Shown here in pieces: positions 13,533 through 24,352 of a stretch of 64,000 bases of DNA. Made by a program: the position numbers and the translations under genes. The stretch spans positions 3,286,001-3,350,000 of the forward strand of contig JAGGNK010008670.1 in the NCBI GenBank assembly GCA_017590115.1, in the 5' to 3' direction. Numbering within the stretch: position 1 is the first letter of the stretch; each line of letters opens with the position of its first letter. This DNA is from Montifringilla adamsi (taxonomy: Eukaryota; Chordata; Aves; Passeriformes; Passeridae). The notes beneath the pieces were generated by a model. The model did not search any database and was not told the origin of the DNA. It saw only the letters and a program-made list of their open reading frames with translations.

Positions 13533-16500
13533 CTGGAGTTGTTCCTGAGAGGAGTTGCAAGTCCTGACTGGGGCTATCAGAGTGCATGGAAGCCTTTAAG
13601 ATCTCACCCTAAAAGTCTCACCGAGCACTCAGCTGTCCTACAGAAATTAAAAATGAATTTAGCACATGCTGGAGGTTCTGAAGCAGTTGGTGGAGTTGAA
13701 GCCTGTTGCAGAAATATCCTGTTCTCCTTCCCCAGCAAAAACCTTTTGATGCCTTCTTTGAAGAGCTGGTTCTGGCTGCAGGGGCCACCAGGTATTTGCA
13801 GAAACCTGAGAGCAGTGTTTTCTAAATCTGCACACTGTAAACAAGCCCAGTGGTCGCTTTAGCCAGCATTGTTGTGTGGCAAGCCCTGGGTTTGTGGGGC
13901 CTTTGTGAAGAGGGAATTGGATGTACAAGTTCCTCCATTGTTAGGTAACCTCAGCAACCAGCTCCTCTGACAGGGAACATGAAAGGGGCTCGTGTCTCTA
14001 GACATTGCCTTGCTGCAGTTGCGTTTCTATAACAACTTGAGGAATCATTAATAAATTTGAAACACAGCTTCTCCCCCAAAGCGTTTCTTGCAGCAGAATG
14101 GGGGCTCGTGCTGGATTTCAAAGAGAGCGTCATGTCTACAATTTATTTTCAGAGTAAAATGTATTTCTTTTTGAATCAGAATTGAGCCGATACGCTGAAT
14201 TAAAAAATCCCTGATGGCTCTAAAAATTTGTCCAGTGGGTAGCTTGCTTAAACAAGTAATTATTTCTAACATTCTGTAAATTATTAACTCCTTTAAGATA
14301 TGAACACATTTATCAGTTGAACTGTTCTTGTAATGTTTTCCCTTCCTAAGCTATTTTTCCGCTTCTCTTGTATCTGGAGATTCAGAAATAACTGAAGATC
14401 TTGCAGGTTTATGCCCACTTATTTTTATTTTTAGATTTTTGTATTGCTCACCTCTTAGGATTTTTCAAAGATTGCTTCTGAGAAAATTCATTAATGATGC
14501 TTTTTCGAGATACGTATTTCATGGGATTATAAAAAGCAGCTTCTGAGCCCATTTCTTACAACCAATTTGTTCTTGGGGCTGTCAGTTAATTCGTCTGTTC
14601 CTCGGTTTCTGAAATAAAACTGAGCTTATCTTGTAATGAGGTGTTTGACAACTGTTACATAGCTAACGAGAATGAGAAAGTGTAGTCACAGAAAGAGCTT
14701 TAGAAACTCTACTAACCTTGTGCATAATATAAATATATTACTTTTTTTCAAAGGTTGTACCTCTGTGACTGCTATCCTTGGGAGTTAAAAAAAAAAGCCA
14801 GCATATAGAAAACTGTTTCCTAGGGTTTATTTGTTGTATTGCCACCTGTAATCTCCCCAGAAAAATTACATTAAGCTAAGTGCTGAAAGAATTTACGCAT
14901 ATTGCAGCATCTCCTTGTTTGTGGTTTGACTTAATAATGCTACATCTGTTCACTGGTTATCATTTACAGAAGGACCTGATTTAGGGCTCTAATAAATATT
15001 GGCCATATTGGTGCTTATGTGAGCCTGACTTCCAGGTAAAGTTATTTTTCCAATTTAATTTTTGAGATAGCAGATCTCATTGCAGGTGCATAAGCCTCCC
15101 CAATAATGGCAAAACTTCCTTGGTGCAAATGGAATGTTCTGAAGAGCCTGTAATTATGACAGAGGCTTGATCAATATTTATTTCCTGGAAGATCTACTGT
15201 GGCTTTCGTGGTGGAGGGCTGGTGAAGTGATTTACCTTCCCTTGAAACGCGCCGAGCGCAGCATCGTAAAACCAGATAAGACAGTTAATCTAAAGGTCCA
15301 TTGTGGAATAACAAATGTTATTATTATGGCCTGTGCAGAGCAGCCCAGTGTGTTCCTAGAGAGCAGCCTGGATGATTCATGTGGTCCTTGTTTCCATTCC
15401 AGCTGTCCGGGATGAGTAATGGTGTGATGGCCAGAACCTGGGATTTTCACAGCTCCTCCTCCTCGCGCAAATCTGGTGTTCCACACCAGCTCTATCTGCT
15501 GTTCTTGAGTGTCTCAAATCTCTGCTTTCAGAGGACAAAAACACAGAGGTGCTGCTGAGTGGAGTTGAGAGGAACTCTGCTAATTCTTCTCTTAGTTCAT
15601 TCAGGCTGGTTACTGGAATCAGCTCAGGATGCAGAGCCCAGCTCAGCCCAGTTGCACCTCTGTTGAATACAAAACACTGACTTGGAGCTGTCTCTTGTTT
15701 GCCCTATAATTTTCAGCCATTGACTCTGTTCTATGATGCCCTCAGGAGGTTATTAAGAAAGTAACTCATTATGGGAATCCAAAGTGTAGCGATAATCACT
15801 CGCCATAAACTGCGTAATGGAAGAATTTTATAGATTGTTAAAGCTCATTTTAACATTCTTTATTTCATCTTCTGCTTTGGGTTAATGCAAAGACACTGCA
15901 GACAAAGAAGGGATGATTGCTGCTGGATTTGGGGCCTTGGATCAGGGTGGATAGGAGGCGATGAACAGAAGCAGATGGTTCCTATTGGGCAAACAGGGTC
16001 AGGAAAATCAAATTAGTGTGTATTTTCACTCATTTTTTTGCAAATAGTAAGAGCACCAGTCATGATTTCAAGGCCTCTAGTGTGCTTTTGCCAGATGCTT
16101 CCAATGAGAAATTCTTTCTTTTTCTGGCAGTAGGATTAATGCACAGTGCCTGCCCAGCACACTCTGTGTACTCCACAGTTAAAAACATAGCAAGAATAGA
16201 AAATTGTGGTAATAAAACCATTTTAGCATAAGTAAGTGCATTGTCCCTCATTGTGATATTGAAAAGGCTTGGAGTGGTTCACTAGAAAATACAATACTTG
16301 TGTATAAGCATGCAAAGAACTGCCAAATCACAAAGGCTGGGTGGGGGCTAGAAGGAGAAAGAGAAGGATGTTCCTTGTGATTTGGGAGAAAAAAGTGACA
16401 AAATACTCATCAAACTCTGAAAGATGTGATTTTGTAGATTTATTTCTTGTTTAACTTGTAGGGATAAAAAGTATTTTATTTTTTTAGGCTGTTTCATTAC

Positions 16501-17708
16501 CACAGAGTTCAGTTATGGGTGAGGTCCTGAGACTGATGAAAGTACAAAGGAATTTTGCTTATCACTCCTCACAATTACACCTTAAATGTAAAAGACAGTA
16601 GACGGGTAGTGAACCAATGAGAATTTAAGATATTTATTGGGTTTGGTTGTGGTTTTTTTTTGTCATATCCACAATCTAATCTTAGCAGAGCTTCGTAGTA
16701 GCCAAGTTGTTGCAGAGGTTTTTGATTGCTCAGGGAGAGTGGAGTCCCTGGTCCTGCAAGGTGAGAGACAACGTAAGACAATATGCAAGGAGAGTTGTTT
16801 GCTTTTATTTTTATCATATGGGTAATGTAGCCTGACACCTTGATGGATGGGACAGAGCTTTTGGGGACCTTGGAAGGAAGGAAAGGCGAGAAAATAAATA
16901 CTTGATGTCGCAGAGATGGAGGAGCAGCAGAAGAAAGAGTGCTGAGATCTGGCTACAAATGCCCCTTACCCAGACTGGGGGGTTCCCAAGTCTGTATGGA
17001 TATGAGCAAGGGAAATTGCAACATTTGGACTCAAAACCCCAAAAAATGGTGTGCAGAGTTGGTGGTCACCTCCCAGGATGGCAAGGAGGTGCCTGGTAGG
17101 CAAAAGATGATGTAGCAGGAGCTTTTGTTCTCTCTAAATAATACCTAGACAGAAAACATGGCAGCTCTGTTCTCCCCACTGCAGTTAAATCCTCAGAGGA
17201 CTTGGAGTCTCATTTAAAGCATCAAAACAATTTGTTAATTAGCTTGTCCATTCAAAAGTGCATGCAAAGAAATAATTGGAATACCTGGAATTTGAGTTTC
17301 TGTGGAAAAGCAGATTTAGAATTTTATGTCCAAGTAAGAGCAAGCAGTAAACTAGCTGCTGTTTTGAGCAAAACCATAGGGGAACTAGGAAAATACAGAT
17401 GGAGCTGATGAACCAATTCTCAGGCAGTTCATTTAGGTGGAAAAGTTACCCCAGGGACTGGATGGGTCTTAGTTTTCCTGACTGTGAAGAGTGTGCTCCT
17501 TCTTGCTACCAGCAGTAAGGTCTCTCCTCGCCCTTTTTTTTTTTTTTCTTTTTCTCCTTTTAATATTTAATTATTTAGTTGCTAACAATTATTTTGATCT
17601 CCCTTTTTTCCCCACCTTGTCAGTCTGAGAAAATTAATCAATTGCCTGACAGTGACCAGAACTATTAATCTTTTGTGCTTCATCGTGGACTTCTTTTGTA
17701 TCTTCTTT
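13533..17708. other. Unique AT-rich stretch, possible conserved regulatory DNA
   Basis: There is no gene and no recognised repeat. Two sub-blocks look unlike the neutral background. At 14840-15340 AT-rich words such as CTAATAAATATTGGCCATAT and CCCCAATAATGGC alternate with a CpG cluster (about 15247-15270). At 15740-15880 there is a CGATAATCACTCGCCATAAA segment. Such mixtures of homeodomain-like AT words and retained CpGs are common in conserved non-coding elements, but conservation cannot be seen from one sequence. The remainder is plain. Confidence 0.4.
17534..17547. repeat. Poly-T run (14 T)
   Basis: A simple homopolymer within a pyrimidine-rich stretch. CR1 does not make poly-A tails, so this is more likely slippage than a retroposon tail. 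Confidence 0.9.
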
Positions 17709-17737
17709 TCTGAAGCTAAAACATGTTTAGCTTCAGA
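17709..17737. repeat. Perfect inverted repeat, 12-bp stem and 5-nt loop
   Basis: TCTGAAGCTAAA at 17709-17720 is followed by ACATG and then by its exact reverse complement TTTAGCTTCAGA at 17726-17737. RNA from either strand could form a stable short hairpin. The arms are shorter than a usual microRNA precursor, and the pairing does not extend usefully outside. A second inverted repeat lies 42 bp downstream. Confidence 0.9.
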
Positions 17738-17779
17738 GCCGTGTGGCTGACACATTCCCTCTCCATAAGGATTCTTTAT

Positions 17780-17805
17780 TTTGGAAGTCCACTGAGACTT
17801 CCAAA
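17780..17805. repeat. Perfect inverted repeat, 10-bp stem and 6-nt loop
   Basis: TTTGGAAGTC at 17780-17789, loop CACTGA, then GACTTCCAAA at 17796-17805. The stem sequence differs from that of the hairpin at 17709-17737, so the two are not copies of each other. Function unknown. Confidence 0.9.
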
Positions 17806-18760
17806 TAAATTGAGTTGACCTGTGCAGCTCTGTGTTTGTCTCCTGCCTGACCCTCCCCTTGTACAGCCAGCAGACAGATTGGAGTGAATATGATTATGCA
17901 GGCCAGCAAATCCTCTGCTTATAATTGCTTTTAATTGCTGATGCTTGACACTGAGAAGTGCCAACTCTCTAATTTTTTCCCCAGAAATATTTTTTCCTGC
18001 AGGAACTTTTGTTTGAAATGCAGATCTGGGTTGTTGAGTGACTGCGCCATGACTGGATCCTGGCTGCTATAATTAGTAGCTAATTACAACCTCTGATTGC
18101 GCGTCTAACACGCTGTTTGTTCAGAAACAAATGCACCTTTTCTCTGGCTCAGGTGGAACGAGCAGCTCAGTGTTCTGATTTTCTGCCCTGTGATCATGCC
18201 CCCTGCTCCAGGAGCTTTCCCTTTCATGTGCTGTGGTGGGAAATTTGTCTCTGTCAGCAGCATTCCCTGGCCCTGCATACCCAAGGATGTGTCCCTGTTT
18301 TATCAGGTGCTTCAGAACCTTCCCGGCTGGTGGGGGAAGTCTCAGAGGAGGAATTTGTGCAGCCATTTGAGTCAGGAATCTCTTCCCTGGGCAGGATTTT
18401 CAATCCAGCTATCACAACATTAATGCAGGCACTTGCAAACTGGAAGCTGTGGCAGAGACAAGGGGGAATGTTTATTAATACGCTTTGCCTGTGCAAGCTC
18501 TAGATAAAAAACAACAATAACGATGCCGTGCCTGATACACAGCTGCCAGTAAACTGCTTTTTTTGCTTGAAAAAGATCTTCTAGATAACTCCTCACAAAA
18601 AAGCCACAAGGATTTTCAGTTTAAAATTTGTGTGTGTCCTATGATCCTTGGATTTGAATCACTAAATACCTGTAATTTGTTTAGTCTGTGTCACTCCTGG
18701 TGGTGGTACTTGCAGGACAGTTTTTATATCTGAAACTTAGGAAACAGTAATTTTAATGAA
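17806..18760. other. Unique non-coding stretch
   Basis: No gene or repeat recognised. The part near 18060-18120 combines TAATTAGTAGCTAATTA-like homeodomain words with three CpGs in about 20 bp (GCGCGTCTAACACGC), a composition reminiscent of conserved enhancers. This is only suggestive. Confidence 0.45.
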
Positions 18761-18910
18761 AAAATAAGCTACATTGCTATAATAAGATAGTTTTGTTCCT
18801 TCTCTGCGTAGACAGTGCTGAATTATTTTTCCTTAAAATAAGCTACATTGCTATAATAAGATACAGTTTTGTTCCTTCTCTGCGTAGACAGTGCTGAATT
18901 ATTTTTCCTT
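18761..18910. repeat. 74-bp tandem duplication, two nearly identical copies
   Basis: Copy 1 is 18761-18834 and copy 2 is 18835-18910. They are identical except for a 2-base insertion (CA) in copy 2 after AAGATA. Both run from AAAATAAGCTACATTGC to GAATTATTTTTCCTT. The lack of substitutions points to a recent duplication or an assembly artefact. No coding sense is visible. Confidence 0.95.
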
Positions 18911-21900
18911 TCAAGGAGCCTCCTCTGAAGTAGAAGAAAATGTTAAGTGCTTCAGATAGCTAGAACAAAGGCAAAGGTTGGATGGAAATCTCTGCCTAGC
19001 TGCTGCCAGGGCTGATGGTGGTTCTGATATTTCCCTGGCACTTTGTTTACCAGATGGAAATATTTCATCACTGATATCTTTTTTTTTCTGTTAGTCACAA
19101 AGAGGAGAATTGGACTTCATCCCCTTTAATCATGGTTAGTAGAGCTAATACAAGGAGAGTCACAGTGGTGCTGAGAAAGCTGGTAAAGTTAGCGTTTATT
19201 TTTTGAAGAAAAATGAACTTACACGTGTGAAAATAAAACTTTACTCGCCTTATCTTAATGTTTCATCATAATGCAGCTCCCATTTTCCCTGTCTGGTGCT
19301 TAAGGTTTTGATATGATAACTCACACTGTTCTGCAAACTTGAAAGCTCAAGGAAATGCCTGTAAGCACATATTAATGATACAGTTTTTCTGGATTAAATT
19401 CACTTACATCGTTCTGAAGAGAGGAAATAAGTTTGAACTGCTAAATCTGCCCAGTTTCTCTCTGGTGCAGTGTCTTCTTTATGCCTCAGAGAAAGGGAAA
19501 GGGGGAGATGTGGCTTCATTTGAACTAAAATGACTACCTAGAAAAACAGGGATGCTTGGAGTTTTCATGTGAAGAGGAGCAGATTTAAAAAAAGAAAATT
19601 AAAAAATTCAAAATTCAGTTATTTCACTGAAATAACTTGACTGTTACAAGGCACAAAGTTTGAAGACCTGACTAGTTAAATGCTGAATTTACAATGTTAA
19701 TTTAACCTGTGTATTTTTTTTTTTTTGTCCCAAGTGTTATCTTGACTTTATTTTAAGCTCAAAAGAAAGTGCTCACAAAGACCTTACCACCATCCTTCAG
19801 AGTGAGTGCATCCTCCTAATTACCACCAAGAGAGCCCCATCAGCAACATTCAGAATGGTCACAGCACAAATCCCAGGGGTATTTAAAGCCCTGACTCTGC
19901 TGGTTCCACATTTTATTTTGCATTCCTTGTAAGCATTATTGTTGTGAGAGGAGAAACAGAACCATGTGCAACATCAGCTCTGGATCCTTCCAAGTTATTG
20001 GATCGCTAAATGTGCCTCAGTGGTGCTGTCCCTGGTGGAAATGTTTCCAAGCTTTGCTCCCACATCAGTTCCAGTTTGTGTAAATTGGGGTTATTTTCAG
20101 CCTGGTGAGGTATTAGCTGTAATCTGGGTAAAAGCCATTTAGCTTTGGAACCAGTACTGGGAGTACAGGATTTATTTGACTGGGAACCATTGTTACGTTC
20201 AGCATTTGCAGAGTAAAATAAACCTAACAAATACAGGTTATCTTTATTTCTTGCCACTCTGTTCCAAGCAGTGGTGCTCTCAGCACTACACGTATTCCAA
20301 AGTTCAAAGGCTGTTTCACATTAAACAGCTTTATTCTCTGAAAATGTATTCTTGTGCCATTACTGGAATCTCAGACCTCCCTGCTTGGTCATAAGTCCTC
20401 TAAGCTTCCATCACCTCTTTGCAACGATGCTTTTAATGAGACTCTGCAGTTCACATCTGGCTTTTACTACTGTGGATGTGTGACAGAATACAAAGGGTTC
20501 CTTGTTTAAAAATGAAGTCCTGAGGCTCGTAAGAAAGCAGTGGGAGCTGAAAGTGACTCTAAACAAAATCCATTTTAAATGGATTCAAGTCTAGAAGAAT
20601 GTTTCTTCTATATCAAAGGCCTTAATTTCTTGTTTATGATAGTTAAAACTGTATAGACAATTGCTCAGTATTGTTTTGCCTTTATTTCACTGTATTAATG
20701 CTTGGTTACTTTAGGGTGACATCTATATTCTGTAAATCTATTTATCTTTAGCCACAAAGAGACAGTGGATATGCATTCTCTGTTCAGGAAAATATCTCTG
20801 CGTTCACAGAGCACAGGTAGTGGTGTCCTTTGGTGACAGATAATGGATTAATCTTTGCAGTGGGAGCAGAACAACCTCTTGCCCTGTGGGCAGAAGGAGC
20901 AGGGCTGTGTCCCCAGAAAGCTCCTGGGCAGTGCCAGTGAGGAGGCAGAGAGGGGCATCCCCAGGAGGGATTTCCTGGCTGGTGGAAGAGCCTTTGCTAA
21001 TCCTGCCAGCCAGAACCCCTGGTGTTTTGGAAAAGGGGAGAGAGCAGCATTTGGGGGAGCAGTTTTCCATCTGAGAGCAGAAGGACTCGGGAGCTGCGAG
21101 GAGCGCTCCCGTCTCTTGTGCTGCTCAGCAGAAGGTGCCTGCTGCACAGAGCCCCTCTTGCAAAGTGCAGAAATAAATAAATAAATAAAATTTTCAGCCT
21201 GAAGTTGATGTAACTCGCTGATAATCTCACAGAGTCCTGCTCTGTGGTGTGGCAGATCTCTGGTGTGGCTCTAGGATTGCTCTGTGTGCTCTGTGTTGGA
21301 GAGTTCTTTTGGCTTGGCTGTGTTGTTGTTTTTCACCTCCTACCACTCCTTTCTGGTTTGTTTGAACTAATTCAGGATGGTGACAGTTTCTCAGTGCTGT
21401 GTGCTCTCAGCTGTGTTAACTTGGAATTTCCCCCAGACTCTGTTGCTATTTTTTTTTCCAGCTAATTTAACCACTCTGCTCCTGGTACCTGAGCTAACAT
21501 AGCACAAAGTGTGTGGGAAGTGCTGGAAATGGCAATTTGTTGTGCCATGTAGGCACCTTGCTTGCTTTTGCTTGGTTTTGTACAGCTGAGACCTCTAAAT
21601 GATACCATATTTTTTGCTGGTTTCCTACAGGCTGATTAAGATAAAGACAGGTTGTGTCTTTTTGTGCTTTTCTTTGGTCTCTAATTTGACTTACTTCTCA
21701 TTATTACTTGCTCCATACAAAGAAATAAAAAGTGATTGAAATTAATGGCATGTGTAAAGCCATGAGAATATGGTATTAGACTACTTCAGGGAAAATAGAA
21801 AATTTGTTATTGTGAAGTTGTGTACAGTCCTACTCAGAGTGTACTGAAAAGCACAAATGATAAAGCTAATCCCAGCCCAAGGTTTGAAGAAAATAGCTTT

Positions 21901-24213
21901 TTAAAAAATTATTTTAAGGGCTACTGATGTTAATCTCCTCAAGGATTTCATTTAAAAAAAGGTTCATCTCTGGAGCAGATAAGCTCTGGTGGCTGATCCA
22001 TGAGATTGATTGATGAGGGGAAAAAAGCAAACTCTTGGTTGGGCCACGTACAAGCACTAATTTTGGTTAAGATAATTTGTGAAGCTGGAAACCAAAGAAA
22101 CACTGCAGGGGAGAAAATGCTATGACAAAGCATATACCTTTACAGATGGTTTTAGTTAAAAGGTGGCTTCCAGAGCTTTTCTGTCACTGCTGTGGGTGCC
22201 AGGAATCCTGCGTCTCTCTTGGCTCGCTCTGCTCAGCTGGAGCCTTTGCTTTGTTTGCACTGTGGGGCTGACGAGGGCCCAGAGGAACATCTGTGAGAGA
22301 ACTGATGGGATCTCTGGGGCCCTGCACCTGCACAGACTTCAAAATTCATCTTAAGCATAATGACCTGCTCAGTGATTCAGTGCAGAGCCACGAAGAACCA
22401 GTGTGTTTGAAACCTGAAGGAACTCTGAACAAGCGAGCTTCATGGCAGGACCCTGTGCTTGTTTTTCACCTGCAGAGCACTGATGGGCACAATTTGTAGG
22501 TCGGGGTGTGAGTTTGGCTTGGCAGCTCGTTCCTGGAGTGCTTGGCTGGGCTGTGGCCCTGCCATCCAGCACTGCTGCCAGCCTGACCTTGGCAGGGCTC
22601 AGTCTCCAGCCCGGCTCCATCTGTGAGAGAAGGCTCTGGGAAGCCTCTCTGTGCCCACAAGTGCTTACTCTGCTCATCCCCACTTTTCTAAAATTTAACA
22701 GATGAGGTCCCGCAGTTTTGTTTTCTTGGAAATGACATCGTGTTTCCTTTTTACTCCTGGTTTATTTATTGTATTTCTTGCCAGGAGCGGAAATTCAGAA
22801 GACGTGGTTTTGTAGAGCCAAAGCAATCCCTGTGGTTTGGCATCTGAATCTATTCCAAAGCAAGAAAGGTCTACCCTCCCCTTTGGGTTTGGTCAGAATA
22901 TTACAAGATCTTTCAATCCAGACTGAGAGAAACATTGTAAGAACAGTTAATTTGAGCAGATTTTTACAAATGCAGCTTGCACTATTCTTCTGGTGCAAGT
23001 ATGGATTTTATTATGCAAATTTTTTTTTTGGTAATAAATGTCAGAGACTTCCAGTATGCATTAAATTTTGTACTTCATTGGTGTATTTATCAGGCAGCAT
23101 GAGGTGCCGAGGAAAGATTTCCATCCTTTGTGGTATCTCTGTTCCTGTTGTGCCATATTCTGTAGCATTGGTGTTCTCAAGGACTTTGGTGGTGCATACA
23201 CTTTGTACAAAATATTTCTCACTGTGAGTGAGGCTAGTGTAATCTGTCCTTAAAATTCAAGATAAGGAGTTTCAGCACCTCCAAGTCCTGAATAGTTGCT
23301 TTTGTAGCACACAGTGTGATGAGAAATGGAGCCGAGCAATTGAATGCAGGAAAGATCACCAAGGTCTAAGGGAAACAAATACAAGAAAAAATACTGTGCT
23401 GAGCAAGCAGGAGCCTTTGCATTGAACAGGCACCAGAAACTTTATCTTTTCGGGGCAGACTGTGTGATCTTTGCCTGGTTATCTGCTCCAGAGGCAGAGA
23501 ATCCTTGGGCCAGAAAGGTTTCTTTTCCCTTCCTTCATTCTCTCATCGTGTGGCCTGATTTTTTGCCTGTTTAACCTTTCATGCTCACACAAGGTTAGAG
23601 CTTCGAGGATATTTTTTTGCTGTTCCCACAAAAGCTGCAGGATGAGGGAGGTGCAGAATGCAGCTTCATCTGCTGCCGCTCCTCAGCTGACCCAAAGTGC
23701 TGCAGAGGAACCAGAACTGCAGGGCTGGGTGCCAAATTGGTTTTGTCTGCCTTTCCTCTCCCAGGGCTGAGTTGCAGGAACCCATACACTCATGGTTTTT
23801 AAATGACAGACCCTGGACCACCCCATCTGTAAGCACGTGGCAGCTCCATTGCATAAACTGGGTGACAAATGAGGGACACTGAGGCATGTTGTTGTTCAGT
23901 GTTTGTGGATGTATGACTTGGTGAAAAGAGCAATAATTAAGCCAGATTTCCCTATCTTAAGTTATTTTTGTAACTCCTAGATGCTGGTCTATGCAGGGTT
24001 TAGCCCTTGCCATCAAGGGGTAAAGTTGCTGTTTTGATGGTAACTTTCTCCATTTTCTGAAGGACAGGTAGCTCCTGGAGCTTGGCTTTTCAGAAACGCT
24101 GGCACCCAAACCATCTGGGAGCTCATTTGGGGGGGGTGTGATCTTGACAGCTTGGAAAATAAGACTTTTGGGTTGTAAAATGTTGTTCACAGCCTTCAAA
24201 GTTAAGTCCTGGA
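18911..24213. other. Unique non-coding stretch
   Basis: No gene or interspersed repeat recognised. Small features inside are a run of 13 T at 19714-19726, a 9+1+9 palindrome at 20567-20585 (AATCCATTT, T, AAATGGATT), and an (AAAT)n microsatellite at 21171-21190. The GC-richer patches at 20850-21160 and 22500-22640 contain open frames on both strands without family resemblance. The 152-codon frame at 22769-23227 (+) is the longest here and also shows no domain. Confidence 0.6.
21171..21190. repeat. (AAAT)n microsatellite
   Basis: About five AAAT units in a row, uninterrupted, followed by TTTTC. A short simple repeat. Confidence 0.9.
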
Positions 24214-24352
24214 ATGGGTGAGTCTGGAAGGGACCATGGTGGGTCGCTGGTCCCAGCTGCCTGCCCAGAGCACAGGATTGTGTTTGGATGGCTCTGGAAT
24301 ACCTACAGCGAGGGACACTCCACACCCTCTCTGTGCAAACTGTTTTTCTCAG
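24214..24352 (-). mobile_element. CR1 LINE fragment, minus strand
   Basis: The segment starting TCTGGAAGGGACCATGGTGG and continuing through CAGAGCACAGGATTGTGT, GGATGGCTCTGGAATA, and AGCGAGGGACACTCCACA to CCTCTCTGTGCAAACTG has the order and wording of a reverse-oriented avian CR1 3' region. It is truncated on both sides and diverged. Boundaries are approximate to about 15 bp. Confidence 0.8.

Noticed and set aside
17709..17737. MicroRNA precursor
   Set aside because: Arms of 12 bp with no extension are too short for a usual precursor of about 60-80 nt.
22769..23227. 152-codon open frame
   Set aside because: No domain, no promoter or splice context. Expected by chance in 64 kb of stop-poor T-rich sequence.
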